DNA of 64,000 bases from positions 931,414 to 995,413 of the forward strand of contig CAJNOP010000029.1 in assembly GCA_905250075.1 (NCBI GenBank), read 5' to 3'. The translations under genes and the position numbers were made by a program. The stretch is from Rotaria sp. Silwood1. Its lineage: Eukaryota; Rotifera; Eurotatoria; Philodinida; Philodinidae. This document shows positions 36,701-47,800 of this stretch, one piece after another (position 1 is the stretch's first letter; every line of letters starts with the position of its first letter). The notes under the pieces are model-generated. The model saw only the letters and a program-made list of their open reading frames with translations, searched no databases and was not told the origin of the DNA.

Positions 36701-37288
36701 TTTATTATATACAATGTTTGAATTCAAAAGCAATTGATCAGTTAAAAAATGTTCCCTTGTATGTTATTTTTACATAAAATATCAATCAGAAAAATTAACC
36801 TCGCCTCCCCCCCCCCCCTCCCTTCCTCCTGAACAAATAATCTACTGGATAGGAACAAAAAAAAAAAAGAAGTATAAGTTCAACTTTGCGTGTAGACTAT
36901 ACTAATGTGACATTGAACAATTTGATTAGATCACACTTCAAAAAAAAAAAAAACCAAAGAAAATCTTCTTTACTTGATTTCGATTGATTGTACATAGAAG
37001 TTGTGATTGTTGCTGTTGTTCTTGCTGTTTAAAATTATAATTTTCTATTGTTTTATTTAAAATTAAATCACCATATTTTTTATCGATATCAATATTTATT
37101 TCAGAATTTTGTTTTAAACATTGATTAAATTCATTAAATCGACTTGGTTTTGTTTCTTCAAGTAGAACAAAACCATGTTGAGCATTCTTTGGTATAATTA
37201 AAACATCACTATTAATTATTAATAAATTCACTAATGATGGGAAAATAAAAAATAAAACTATTAAATTATATAGATGATGATAATACAT
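17671..37288 (-). CDS. CadN: Neural cadherin (DN-cadherin/CadN type III classical cadherin), 19 exons
   Basis: Exons in order are 37288-36974, 36259-35849, 33827-32846, 31775-31339, 31278-31212, 31143-30902, 30826-30486, 29719-28830, 27550-27219, 27082-26269, 26193-25847, 25278-25062, 24997-24851, 24623-24168, 23260-22748, 22686-21955, 21135-20653, 20367-19697 and 18798-17671. All eighteen junctions keep frame and give about 3174 aa, close to Drosophila CadN. The protein is a calcium-dependent homophilic adhesion receptor linked to catenins. Order: signal peptide, long prodomain-like N-terminus, about 14-15 cadherin repeats with DxNDN/DINDxxP linkers, EGF-like and two laminin G domains, one membrane span (about 2945-2970), and a cytoplasmic tail with p120- and beta-catenin-binding regions. 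Introns range from about 60 bp to 2 kb. Confidence 0.95.
19697..22686 (-). other. Cadherin exons 16-18: EGF-like and laminin G region
   Basis: Exon 16 carries the membrane-proximal domain and Cys-rich EGF-like units (CLNGGYPTRDNHHIKCMC). Exon 17 is laminin G domain 1 (begins GYAWYKPLTTCNTWMLSIEF and ends with a Gly-rich LQLGGIA strand). Exon 18 has an EGF unit (CQKLSC through CLCKPGRTGSTC) followed by laminin G domain 2, completed in exon 19. This order is the hallmark of type III invertebrate N-cadherins and rules out vertebrate-style classical cadherins and Fat-like giants. Confidence 0.9.
21136..21954 (-). other. Cadherin intron 16
   Basis: This 0.8-kb intron lies between the EGF exon and the laminin G1 exon and has a gtaaaa donor and a ttattag acceptor. 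The open frame at 21706-21903 (minus) has no splice support and reads as chance. Nothing else was recognised. Confidence 0.6.
23261..24167 (-). other. Cadherin intron 14, with a GC-richer patch
   Basis: This 0.9-kb intron contains a patch (about 23330-23680) that is clearly less AT-rich than the rest. The patch holds a hairpin with perfect 9-bp arms: acagtaccg at 23534-23542 and cggtactgt at 23561-23569. No open frame or RNA gene was recognised. It may be the remnant of an inserted element. Confidence 0.5.
25279..25846 (-). other. Cadherin intron 11, with a GC-richer patch
   Basis: The stretch 25440-25770 is unusually G/C-rich for this window. It repeats short motifs resembling ctgTCACGrTcTATG and TGTCATaGTCTGC several times. 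The open frame at 25530-25721 (plus) is probably incidental. This looks like a decayed tandem or inserted repeat rather than host intron sequence. Confidence 0.45.
27622..27800. repeat. TIR-type non-autonomous element, copy 1 (cadherin intron 8)
   Basis: The left arm (27622-27665) and right arm (27761-27800, containing attagatagagaaagc) match the two arms of the element at 32500-32603 in the same order. A nested inverted pair, ctactacata and tatgtagtag, sits inside. It has no coding capacity. The shared arms and small size suggest a MITE-like element. Confidence 0.5.
28160..28700 (+). mobile_element. Decayed mariner-family (Tc1/mariner) transposase relic
   Basis: In plus-strand frames the stretch from about 28287 reads ENMFDIDGVSNLGNEYI, then after stops NNIPLFIDKDHCPSNSPDF, followed by LLNYSI and, near the end, DNDGCYLY. 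These align with the mariner catalytic core: the strand before the D34D region, the DxWPPNSPDLNPLDYSIWDE signature, and the terminal QNDGNYLR. Several stops and frame changes break it, and part of the middle seems missing. A weaker match (RSLAKEYDM) near 28210 may be the helix-turn-helix end. It sits opposite in strand to the host gene, within cadherin intron 8. Terminal repeats were not identified. Confidence 0.7.
29720..30485 (-). other. Cadherin intron 7
   Basis: This is a 0.77-kb intron with a gtaagt donor and a ttttctag acceptor. It is AT-rich. No exon, gene or clear repeat was recognised. Confidence 0.65.
32045..32187. repeat. Fold-back repeat of the dispersed intronic family
   Basis: The left arm 32045-32097 and right arm 32137-32187 are inverted copies. 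They include a perfect 15-bp core (tgaaaatagtttatt at 32083-32097 and its reverse complement at 32137-32151). A (TC)n run has grown inside the right arm. The arm sequence resembles the single copies at 13538-13610, 14420-14500, 17143-17200 and 34115-34195. Confidence 0.5.
32500..32603. repeat. TIR-type non-autonomous element, copy 2 (cadherin intron 3)
   Basis: The arms at 32519-32539 and 32564-32584 are perfect 21-bp inverted repeats (acttcctctatctaatgat plus at). They extend with mismatches to about 40 bp on each side (32500 to 32603). The loop is only 24 nt. The same arms flank a longer interior in the copy at 27622-27800. Confidence 0.6.
33828..35848 (-). other. Cadherin intron 2, with degenerate repeats
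   Basis: This 2-kb intron holds a copy of the dispersed family (about 34115-34195). It also holds a repeat at about 35130-35270 whose relative lies in the next intron at about 36540-36690. The open frame at 34076-34354 (plus) coincides with repeat sequence. No exon was found. Confidence 0.6.
35849..37288 (-). other. Cadherin exons 1-2: signal peptide and prodomain-like region
   Basis: Exon 1 starts MYYHHLYNLIVLFFIFPSLV, a typical signal peptide, at the first ATG after A/T-rich non-coding DNA. Exon 2 (36259-35849) has no internal Met but is open throughout, with a ttttgtag acceptor and gtaata donor. It ends in a basic GEERRKRIYY segment, where RRKR is a consensus furin site. This fits removal of an N-terminal propeptide, as in classical cadherins. 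The link between exons 2 and 3 spans a 2-kb intron and rests on phase only. Confidence 0.8.
36260..36973 (-). other. Cadherin intron 1
   Basis: This 0.7-kb intron has a gtaaag donor and a tttttgtag acceptor. It contains a repeat copy (about 36540-36690) related to 35130-35270 and an isolated C-rich tract with twelve consecutive C at 36807-36818. Confidence 0.65.
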
Positions 37289-39694
37289 TGTTTCTTTTTT
37301 TTTTTAATATTTCTAAAAAAAAAAAAAAAGAAGAAGAAGAAGAAGAGAAAAAGCTAAAAGAATAAAGTTCACTAACAATAGACTATCGGACACTTGTAGA
37401 GTATGTTGAGAAAAGAAAAGAAGGATGTGTGTCTGTTCTGTTCAATGATGATGAACCAGTTCTATACGTACGCGCGCGCTTAGCCTCATTCGCCATCCAC
37501 AAATTGAGCCGGTCATAAAGAGAAAAAAGAGAAGGAAAAAAAAAGGGAGAGGAGAGATATACATTTATATATATATATGTATATATATAGTTACTCCAGC
37601 CGCCGTAAAATGATCGATTTTTATTGTCCAAACGAGTGCGGGTGAACGAACGAATGGTAGGCCGCAAGAAAAAAAGGAAGAGACAAGGACGGCAGCACGA
37701 ACATACAATATATACATTTGTGTACGACCCTCAAGAGTCATATGAACAGACGAGAAGAACGAGAAAGCATCGCCAGATGGTCAATCCAATGTTAGATTTG
37801 TCTTTACAGCATGAACATGTATGTGTTAGCAAATAATAAAAAGCTAGAAAATATCATATAAAACAACACAGATGACAAACGAAGATAAGCATTAAGACAT
37901 CGTCAAGATTCTCTCTCTCTCTCTCGAACAACTTCTTTCTTGTGTGTCTTCTATATAAATAGAAAAGAATATTTGTTTGTTTTATTAGGTCACAAAAGCA
38001 TCGATTACATGCGACATAATTTTAAGGGAAGAAAAAAAAAAAGAACCTATGTCTCAATCTATTGTATAATCGATCATTGCTATATGAAATAAAGTAAAAA
38101 AATTAAAATGTTTCTTTTGATCAAATGTAAATCAAATATTTTGTTTTTTCGTTATATTTTACTTATTCTGTATGTTTTATGCCCTTTAGTGCCGAATTGT
38201 TTGAAGTATATAGTTCCGTCTATCACACCTCGTTCAATCATTTTTATTATTCTATTGTCCTCACCTCATCATATCAAACGCATTCGGGCGTCAAACACAA
38301 ACAAAGACGACGACTATACATCTAACTCTCTCTTTTTCTTTCTTACGCGAACGTGCATGAGTTTATTGTTAAGAACATATATAGCATTAAAAAAAAAAAA
38401 GGCGTCTACAGTTCTCGTTTACTATAACGACAAGAACAACGAGAAGAAGATGATGAAGAAGAAGAAGAAGAAGAAGAAGAAGAAAAGATAAAGAACAAAA
38501 AGAGAAAAACTTCTATATGTCGAACATAAGAGAACGAGTTCCATCGTTGGCCAACGTACATAAATGAAGAGTGAGCGTTCAGCAGCTGCAACGGCAGGAT
38601 GAACTTTTATGGAAGAAAGAAAGAAAGAAAAAAAAAATCGAGAGAATAAAAGAAGGTCATGAGCTCGAACAAACGAACGACAAGAAAAGCTATTCTGTAG
38701 TAAGCAGATATAGCGCTTCTCCAATTACGAATAATGACATTCTGATATATATAGTAGACATGCGACACAATGAATAGTACTATATACATGTCTAGTACTT
38801 TTTTATGCTTTTTTTTTTTTCTTTTTTCTTATAACAAATATGAAGAGGAATAATTAAATGACATTTAACCAATTCTATGTTCATCTTTGACCCATATCCG
38901 AATAAACATATTGTGATAACAGCAGGGAATAAATGCTTATAGCTTATAGGCACAAAGAGGCAATAATAAAAAATGACTGTCTGAAGTAATCAAAATTGCA
39001 ACCTGTTGGGAAAATGAATTAAAGATGATAGGAAAAGACAAATATTTCTTTTTTTTGTTGTAACCGAAATAAATCGATTGATTAAAGAAAATATGTAGCA
39101 CATGTTATTTTTAATCAAGACAAATCATTAAATCCATTTTTTATTCCAATGAAAATCAAAGTTAAATACAAAACGAAAGAATCGATCAATGAAAAAGAAA
39201 CAAAAAAAAAAAGAATTGAATTTTTTTCTGATTGAATGAATCCATTACAATAATTTGAAAATGTGAATGATTTATTATGGTCACTCCGCCATAGTTACGA
39301 TTGAGATACTCGAACCATTGTTACACAAAACTCATAGAATGAAAACGACTTATTCAATATCATCATTGGTTTTATTGAGTACATAAAGAAACATTATTTA
39401 AATAGAAACTGTCAATATGACAGAAGACAAAGAAAAATATTTAAATTTATTTAAGTTAATATCATTAGAAAAAAAAATTCAATAGTTTTGAAAATTTTAT
39501 TTTATTCAACAAAATCTGATTATACATCAAGATAAAAATAAATTTGTATATCTCGGTTAGTCATGCATCATTGATCATAATTTATCATGAATTGTCACAT
39601 CTCTAACACATAACTTTTAATCGAAATTGAACAAATAAAAAAAAAAAAAGAAACAAAACAATATCGATAAAAAAATCGATAATACGCTTAAAAT
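37289..39694. other. Intergenic region upstream of the cadherin gene
   Basis: This stretch must hold the cadherin promoter and 5' untranslated region and the 3' flank of the next gene. It has (GAA)n runs near 37329-37346 and 38446-38484, a (TA)n tract near 37566-37588, and a (TC)n run near 37912-37924. Open frames such as 37624-37836 and 38108-38491 are Lys/Arg-rich translations of purine runs. No gene is supported. Confidence 0.55.
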
Positions 39695-41419
39695 TTATTG
39701 TACATTTCTAGAATGATGAAATATATTAATTCTTGATTGTTCAATCTGTGTTTTAACTTCATTAAAACTTTCTTTAATATGCGGCCAAAAAATATCAAAA
39801 TATGACCATGTATAAGAAAATAAGTTTTGTAAAAAGTCATTAAGATAATTTACTAAAGGCAAATATATCAATATGTATTGTACAAAACGATAAATCATCG
39901 GAAACATAATGACAAATGTGCATATATATGTTATCAATGCAATTGATATTGTTAATATGAGAGAATTATTATAACGATCATAAACATGAGCACCAGCTGT
40001 TATACTTGTACATAATGATATTAAAACTCGAAGACTTTCTAAACCATGTGTTAATAATAATCGACCTATAAGTAAATATATCAATAAAGATAAAATTAAT
40101 CGTAATAAAATATTTATTGGAAATATTATTAAACAACAAATAGTGATTATAGTATTGAATAAATGCAATATAAAATATTTTGATGGATCATGAATATATG
40201 TTATACATAAATATTTTTTACTAAATTCAACTTTTTTCTGGTTAATTTTTTCTCGAAATAATTGTAATTTTAATCCAATATTATGAGCAGATTTAATTAT
40301 TGAACGACGTAATATATGATACAATAATGGATAAATCAAAGCAAAATAGAAAGTTAATATCATAATCAAAAGAAAATATTTTGTAATAAAATGATCTTCA
40401 ATTCGTCTATATAGAATATATTTACATAAAATAAATGATGAAAATAAAAACATAATTATATTTGATTGATATAATATTAAATATATTAAATTTGTATATA
40501 AATAAATTAATAAAAAACTTATAATTAATATTATTAATAACCATGATACATTATTAATTAAACAATCAAGAAAAACATAATATATGAAATAAAATGTTAT
40601 AAATAAATTAACAAATTCACAATAAAATCTTTTATAATTATTATTTGCTTCTATAAGTGTTCGAAAATTTAATAATGTTATATTATGTATAAATTCTTGA
40701 ATTGAATTACTAATTAAAAGATTATTTAATATTGGAAATAAAAATGTTGTTAATAAAAGTGTTAATGGTATATTTAAAAATGATTTTATTGGTATAATAT
40801 AATATTGTATTATAATTGCAAATATAAATGGATAAAGATGTCGATCAATAGCTTCAAGTATATGCCATAATGTTGTTGTTACAAGAATTATTATACTTAT
40901 TGAAATACATAAATTAAAACTGATACCAAAGAATAAATATGAATAAATTTCATAACCACAATATATTGCTGGACCAATTGAACCATACATTAACATAATA
41001 CGAATACTTTCAATAGGCCATAATTTTTGATTTGATTCAAATATCCATATTGATGGTAACATTTCGCGAAATTTTGTACTATTTGGACGAAGAATTTTAT
41101 TAGAAAATAAATCAATAAATTTAAGCCAATAATTAATAATATTATTTATTATAGGTAGAATATAAATGAGAAGAAATGGTATTATATACCAATAGTTGAG
41201 TAGTAGAATTAACAAACTACTTGTTAACCATATAAGTGTATGTTGATAACGATACTTATAAGCTATTTGAGAGCCAACTCCTAAACTGATGATTGATGCT
41301 GTTAATTTAAGGAGAATTTGATTTTTATAAGCTTGACGCATAAGATTTTTAGCATAAAGTTTTAAAACTGCAAATGGTCCGACAATCGCATACATGAGCA
41401 GAATGAGCGGTGGCGTCAT
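39695..41419 (-). CDS. Single-exon multi-span membrane protein, unknown family
   Basis: The 574-aa frame is far too long to be chance in DNA this AT-rich and starts at an ATG after non-coding sequence. It is dominated by Ile/Leu/Phe spans, probably twelve or more, with a charged C-terminal segment ending in Asn-Val-Gln. I do not recognise the family. Three segments look like diverged internal repeats: around ISLGVGSQIAYKYRYQHTLI (about residues 45-65), MLMYGSIGPAIYCGYEIYSY (about 142-161) and SLCTSITAGAHVYDRYNNSL (about 480-500). Each is followed by a long span and an aromatic/Pro stretch. The protein is likely embedded in a cellular membrane, but no transport or enzyme motif is visible. An AATAAA overlaps the stop codon. 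It lies between the cadherin and the KIF26-like gene on the same strand. Confidence 0.75.
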   Translation of the reverse strand: MTPPLILLMYAIVGPFAVLKLYAKNLMRQAYKNQILLKLTASIISLGVGSQIAYKYRYQHTLIWLTSSLLILLLNYWYIIPFLLIYILPIINNIINYWLKFIDLFSNKILRPNSTKFREMLPSIWIFESNQKLWPIESIRIMLMYGSIGPAIYCGYEIYSYLFFGISFNLCISISIIILVTTTLWHILEAIDRHLYPFIFAIIIQYYIIPIKSFLNIPLTLLLTTFLFPILNNLLISNSIQEFIHNITLLNFRTLIEANNNYKRFYCEFVNLFITFYFIYYVFLDCLINNVSWLLIILIISFLLIYLYTNLIYLILYQSNIIMFLFSSFILCKYILYRRIEDHFITKYFLLIMILTFYFALIYPLLYHILRRSIIKSAHNIGLKLQLFREKINQKKVEFSKKYLCITYIHDPSKYFILHLFNTIITICCLIIFPINILLRLILSLLIYLLIGRLLLTHGLESLRVLISLCTSITAGAHVYDRYNNSLILTISIALITYICTFVIMFPMIYRFVQYILIYLPLVNYLNDFLQNLFSYTWSYFDIFWPHIKESFNEVKTQIEQSRINIFHHSRNVQ

Positions 41420-41825
41420 GTTGTTGTTAATTTTACAGCTCTATCCTTTAAAGAGAACGATGTAAATGTATGTTTCTTTACGTCTACCGACAATCATTCA
41501 CATGTCCACAGCTCTTTTTTCACATCTACAGAATTGCAAGGAAAGCATGCAATTGCAATAGTGACGAGTGTAACCGAATGACAAACAAGGTGTACATCGC
41601 ATGCGTACTGTATCGATTTACGACGTGTTTTTTTTATCCTCGAAAGCATGTAAATGATACACTATTGAGTCTATGTCTTATGCGTTTTTTCTTTTTTTCC
41701 ATGTATATTTATTTATAAACAAGTGCATTTGCTTTGTTATATATCAAATAAAGAAATTATAAAAAAAAAAAAAAGAAAACAAACATAAACATAAACATAT
41801 ACATATATATTATTTATTTATCATT
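41420..41825. other. Short intergenic gap between the membrane-protein and KIF26-like genes
   Basis: About 400 bp separates the KIF26-like stop codon from the ATG of the membrane-protein gene. On the minus strand AATAAA occurs at 41813-41818, about 8-13 nt past the KIF26-like stop, a likely polyadenylation signal. The rest would be the promoter of the membrane-protein gene. Confidence 0.6.
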
Positions 41826-44800
41826 CTAAGATGTAAATAATTTATTTTTTTTATATGTTCCATGGGTTAATTGGGATTTAGCTGTTGCTAAACGTTTTTC
41901 TAAATGTTCAATGTCTCTTGCAAGTTCATCTTCATCATTTGTATTTGACATTATGATATGAATTGGATTATTATTTAGTGTGGAGTTAGGAGCTAAAGAA
42001 AATAGATAGAAAAAACATTAGATCAATAAAAAAAAAAAAATCTTCTATTCTTTCTTTATATTTACAATGTTTATGATCAAAATTTTTATTTTTATCCATG
42101 GTTAAAAATGTTTTTGTCATTGCTAATTCAAGTTTTAATTCATTTTGACGATGTTTTAATTGAGATATACGTTGTTGACGATGAGATTTATCACGAAGCT
42201 ATTGTAACGAACAAAAGAAATACATCAATGAAAATAATTCCATCAATTCTTTTTATTTCAAACTTACCACTGGACTATTCCATGATGGATTAGGATTTGA
42301 ACGTCGTTCATCTAATAATAATAAAGAAAATCTTTGTTTTTGTTATTGCAATCGATTTGATTAGAATAGATTATTTTTTTACGTGTCTTTTTTCAGTTTA
42401 CAAGTCAAACTATCTTAGTAAAAAGTTTAATACTAACCAGAAGACATATGTGATAAACAATAAATATTTACACTTACTAATCTTGCTAGATATTTCTTAC
42501 AAACATTTAACGACTAATAGAGCTCGCTATGGTATTAAATAGATCTCGGAATACTTTTATATTAACAAATCTGAAACAACTTGAGAGTAAATATGAGCAT
42601 GACGATCATCCAGTCTTGGAACCCAAAATAACTGATTCCACTTATGTCAATTTCACTTCTGTTGACCTTTTATCATACATGACAATACAAAAATTTGTTT
42701 TTTTTTAATAGTCGACTAAATAAAATATTCATTTTAAATTGATAAGCATCAGTCGTAGGACAACAAATTTTAAAATTATTTGCAAAATTCAGTGTACTAA
42801 ATGATCTTGGTGAATATCTAAAAAATTGATCAAACATACGGTCTAAATGATCTCATTAAAACTACGACTCTTACATGGATCTGCTACCTCAATTATTATT
42901 GATATAACAGTAAAACATATGTCGACATGTTTTTATATTCTCAAAAGGTGTTATTTTATTTAACAAAAAATTTTGTTTTTTCATGTAACTTCAATATTGA
43001 TTGAATATAATAAACTAATTTATTCTGTTGCATGACAAGAGAATCCATTGAGCGTTTACTTATACGAAGAACCATCGAAAATTAATATATTTTGATTGTT
43101 TTTAAAAATCTTCAACATTTCTATTTCGTTTTCTTCAGTTCAAGAGAAGTTCTAAACAATGATAAACCTTCTTACTCTATGTGCCTAAAACTCAAGGAAA
43201 AAAAAATAAGAAGCTTATGACTCGGCGAATGTATCGTTATGTAATGCTATAATGCGGCCGTTTATACTTTGAATGTCATTGAGTTTCATCGAAGCGTTTC
43301 AAAATTCAAATATGTAACATAATCATAGATTGATCAGGTAGTAAGCTTCTTTTCTTCGTAACTCATAGTGAGAAGTACTATCATAAATCGAGAGCAGGCT
43401 CGCATTATTGACCTACACCAGAGATTGTATCAATGCGTCTTATTAATTTTTTGCTCTGATTATTTCTATGTCAAATATCACTCTCTACAAATGGAATAGC
43501 ACGACTACTCGTCAGTCAAATGTCGATATTGATTTCCAACCGGTTCGATCTCTAACTAACATATACATAAAATAAAAAATTTCAGATGTGTAACTAAAGA
43601 AGCAGTTCAGTTCACAGACAGGATACTTTGGAACAGTCTTGTAAGTTTTTATTTCAATCAATAGTGTTTATTCAAAAATCGATTGATGACTGCCTAGTAA
43701 AAACTTTGATAAGTCTCTTATCTCCGAGAAAAAAATCCTACTGAAAATATTGAAAGCTTTTAATCATCTAGATATTTACGGGACAATCTGTATATATAAA
43801 CACTCACTGTAATCATCTTTCATTTTACAAAAAAATTTTTCCACACTCAACATAAACTATGTGTAATAAAATCTACTATTGATTAACATATTTTTTAATT
43901 TAGAAAATTATTTTCGTTTGTTCAAGCAAAATGAAATCTCTTTCTTTTTTTGTAATCTGTATTCGAACCTTTTCGTATTGATTTATTTCTTAATTTAATT
44001 GGATTATTTTCATTATTCATAATTATTGGTATTGATGAAATCATATCTTCAAATGCTGTATTACTCATAGATTCATAACCACTTGAACTAGCACGTCCTG
44101 ATGCCGATGATGCTGTACTACTTGTTGTTAATGGCATTAGATCATCATGTGAATCTAATGTAACTGTTAATGGTGATATTGATGGTGGAGATTCAATAAC
44201 AATTGGTATTGATGATTGTGGTGGAATTGATGATGAACGTAAACCAAATAAACGTTGAAATATAGATGGACGCATTTGATTTGTTGTTTGACGATTTGAT
44301 TCTGATAGATTTTTTGATTTTTTTGTTGATGATAATAAACGATGAGGTGTATTTGGTGTTGAATTTAATGGTGTTCGTGATGGACGATCTTGAGATTTAA
44401 TTATAGGTGAATTTGGAACTGATGAACCGATTGATGAAGGATGAAACTTTTCTGATAATTGAGTATTACTTCACAAAAAAATAAATAATATCAATAGATA
44501 TTATTTCTCAAAAAACAAAAAAAGAAGAATCTTACTTAAATACTTGATCAAAACGTGTTGGAGAAATAATTCTTGATAAACGTTTAGTTTTTTCATCATT
44601 TGACATATATGATGATAATTGATCAATACGACTTAATGATTGACTTATTATAGATTGTTTATCATTATTTATAGGTACAATAGGTGATGGAATTAATAAT
44701 GTTTCAAGTGTTTTTTCTAACATTTCCATATCATCATTTAGTTTATTTGTACTAAATTTTAAGTCAATTTTTAATGGTTTTGTTATGTCTAAAATTTGAT

Positions 44801-47800
44801 TTGAACGAAATGGTAATAATGTATGATCTTTAAATACAGGTAATACAGGTAAATGACAATGTGAACTAACAATTGATTCACTATCAAAATTTGTTGCTGC
44901 TGCTGATGATTCATCATTATCTTTTTGTACAATAGTTGATGATAGAAATGGTGTTAATGAAGGTTTTGATGGAAGTATAGAAGTTTTAGGTTTTGGTGCA
45001 TGTTGACGACGGGAGTTCGAACGTGATTTTGATTTTGATTTTTTACGACGAAATTTTAATGTTGGAGAATAATATTCAAGTGGACCATCGATCCAAATTT
45101 CACTTTTAGAATTTGTTGAACTTAATGGACCATCAATCCATATTTCTTCATTATTATGATTTATTACTGTTTCAACAGATGATGAATCATGACGATCTCG
45201 AGACATCTATATAAAAGAAAATATTTTCATATGATATTTAAAATTGTTGTCAAAAGTCTTTTTATTAGGTTAAAAGTATCGAAACGTGAATCCTTTGGTA
45301 TTTGACTTTAAACATAATAAGAACACGAACAACCTTGATAACAAGGAAAAATGAAGTTTTGATCATCCTTCATGTGCAGCAAATACAAGGTCAAAAGACT
45401 TTTCTTTGCTCAGACAAGAGTATTTCAATATTAGTAACAAATTATATCATATTAAACCTATTATCTCAGTGCTCATTGCTATTCACCTTACCTATTAAAA
45501 TTTCATATCAAATGCTTATAGTACGTTTGATGTATGAAATTATTTTTGAATATTTTTAGCATGAAAATTGATCAAATTCGTTTAAAAAGTAATCTGTAAT
45601 CTTACTTATTTTCAAACGTTTACTTTAAATACTTTCGTTAGTGAGTTTTCTGATCCAATCAAATATTCTTACTGAAAATTTAATGATTATAGCCATTAAT
45701 AGAGCGGATATCTGTGCAAAGACTGTTCCGAATAATAGAAGCATCACTCAAGGTCACACTAGATCGGAGTCTTCTATCTGCGATAGAATTAAGATGTGTG
45801 GATATGTAATTATTGATGAAATGGTAGATAATCATGCTTCAAAAAATAATGGCAAACTAAAAAATATGAAAAAAAAGGCTTTTTCTTCGGGTCCTTGGAA
45901 AAAACTGTTTTTAATCTATACTCGATGCATTGATACCGATCGATCGACTTCGGATTGGTGTTTACGATCAGAGTTTACCGAGTTCTATTTATTGTAAAAA
46001 AAAATATCAAATAAAAAGATTCGATATTTAGGAAATTTTTATCAGATAACGTAGATTTTTAATGTCTACTTTACATGTATTCGATTAGGTTTTTTCAATA
46101 TAGACCTCGGTTTTTGATATAGAAAAGCTTGTTTAATCCTTTAACAGGCGAGTTTTGGATGACCAAGTTCTATCGATACTGATGATGCAATCAGATAGCC
46201 CATGCTTTAGATCATCATGTACGAGAAACAATATTGGAGCACTGCACGTGTAGACATCAGTATTATTGACTTGCTTATCTGTTTTACTGAAAACATACTG
46301 CGCCATTATGCACTTGTTTTGTATCAAATGGCTGGCGCAACAGCCATGTGCTCTACAAAATCAGCAACGAGGTCGCTGTTGCAGAAAGAAAAGTATAAGC
46401 TTAACTCAAATTTAAAATAAAGCACATATCCAGCGAGTCTCTTTTTGAAATGAGAATTAGTGATAACCTTCTTCAAAACTACTTGTGGAAGGAACAGATA
46501 AACAATGTCACTTGAACTAGAATAGCCAGAAGTTAATTTTGTGGTTTGCAGTGTCAGCCGTCTTTCTACAAGTGTCCTTTATCTTAGTTTATTATAGTTT
46601 TGCGATGAAAAAGAAAAAAAGTAGGACATATTTATTCCACTACGGGTTAAATGGTTAAGCAAATATAGTTTACTCTAGATTATATAGTACTTTGCACTTC
46701 AGTTAATGCATTTTTAATAGGAAATTGATTAAGCGATGAAAAAGTAAAATGTTATCAGATGTCATTAAACGTTCCTAATACATAGATGAAGAATTCGTAC
46801 ATGAATGTCGAGGAACCATTTGGTTGAAAAAATGAAAAAAATATTCTTTGATCAATTAGATCAAGTTTTTTTTCCAAGATTAAATCTTTTTTTTCATACA
46901 AACTCTCTCAAATTAGATCAAGAACAAAATCAGAATCTCATTTAGATTTACTTTTTGTCTTATGTACAACTTGACATTGGCCAACTTATTGTTATTTGAC
47001 CTGACCTGAGGCGGACTATATTCTGCACATACATAATACAATCGATGACAATTCATAGAAAGATAAATTGATAAATAACTTTAATCTTTATTCTACTCGT
47101 ATATGAGCGATACATAAGGGCTAGAGCCCATTAATTTTGAATCCGATGGGCTCTATTTGTCTGAAAAATATGTAGAATTCGCTTGTCATTAAACGAAAAA
47201 TAGTGGAAAAAAGAATCTTGTATCTTCAGAGCGACTATTCAATTCCGGTCAGAAAGTTTCATTGAAAGTGTCAAAATACAATTTGATAGAATCTGAAAAT
47301 TCTAGATTCGACTATCATTTATCATGTATTCAATATAGACTTTAAATAAGAAAATATTGATATTTAATATCAAAAAGAAACAATCGACTTTTTTAATGTT
47401 GAACTTTACGATTATTGATTGAACTCCTTTGAGAATACTTCTACTAAAAAAACAAGGGCTATTTCATGAAATTCGCTTATGATAAGACACATGTACAGTT
47501 CAAATATTCAGTTTATCTATTTTGAAACGTACCTTCGTATGTCAATTTAACAAGTGATGAAAATCAAAAATCCGATTTCTGTATATTTTTATTCGATTCA
47601 TTACAGTCGATGTATTCTATGATTTATATCCATAAATTTTCGTACGAAAGAAATTCAATAAATAGATTTATTTAATAATGTTTAACTTATCTAAATAATC
47701 TGATTTCTTATTATAACATATCGATCTTTTATTTTTTTTTTTTTAGTAAATATTTTTTCTTCTTACTTTCAAACGATGTTTTTTTATTCGAAATAAACGT

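Noticed and set aside
38108-38491. Plus-strand 127-residue frame
   Set aside because: It ends in a (GAA)n poly-Lys run. The opposite strand also gives open Ser/Phe-rich frames, as expected from a microsatellite rather than a gene.
43922-43968. Read-through end of KIF26-like exon G to a stop at 43922
   Set aside because: It is possible, but the downstream exons H, I and J match in phase and end in a coiled coil with a polyadenylation signal, so splicing at 43969 is preferred.
45641-45997. Plus-strand 118-residue frame in the KIF26-like intron
   Set aside because: I tried to match it to transposases and found no convincing motif. It lies wholly within an intron whose flanking exons join in phase.
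46217-46420. Plus-strand 67-residue frame with a short palindrome
   Set aside because: No family match was seen, and the palindrome arms (7 bp) are too short to mean much.
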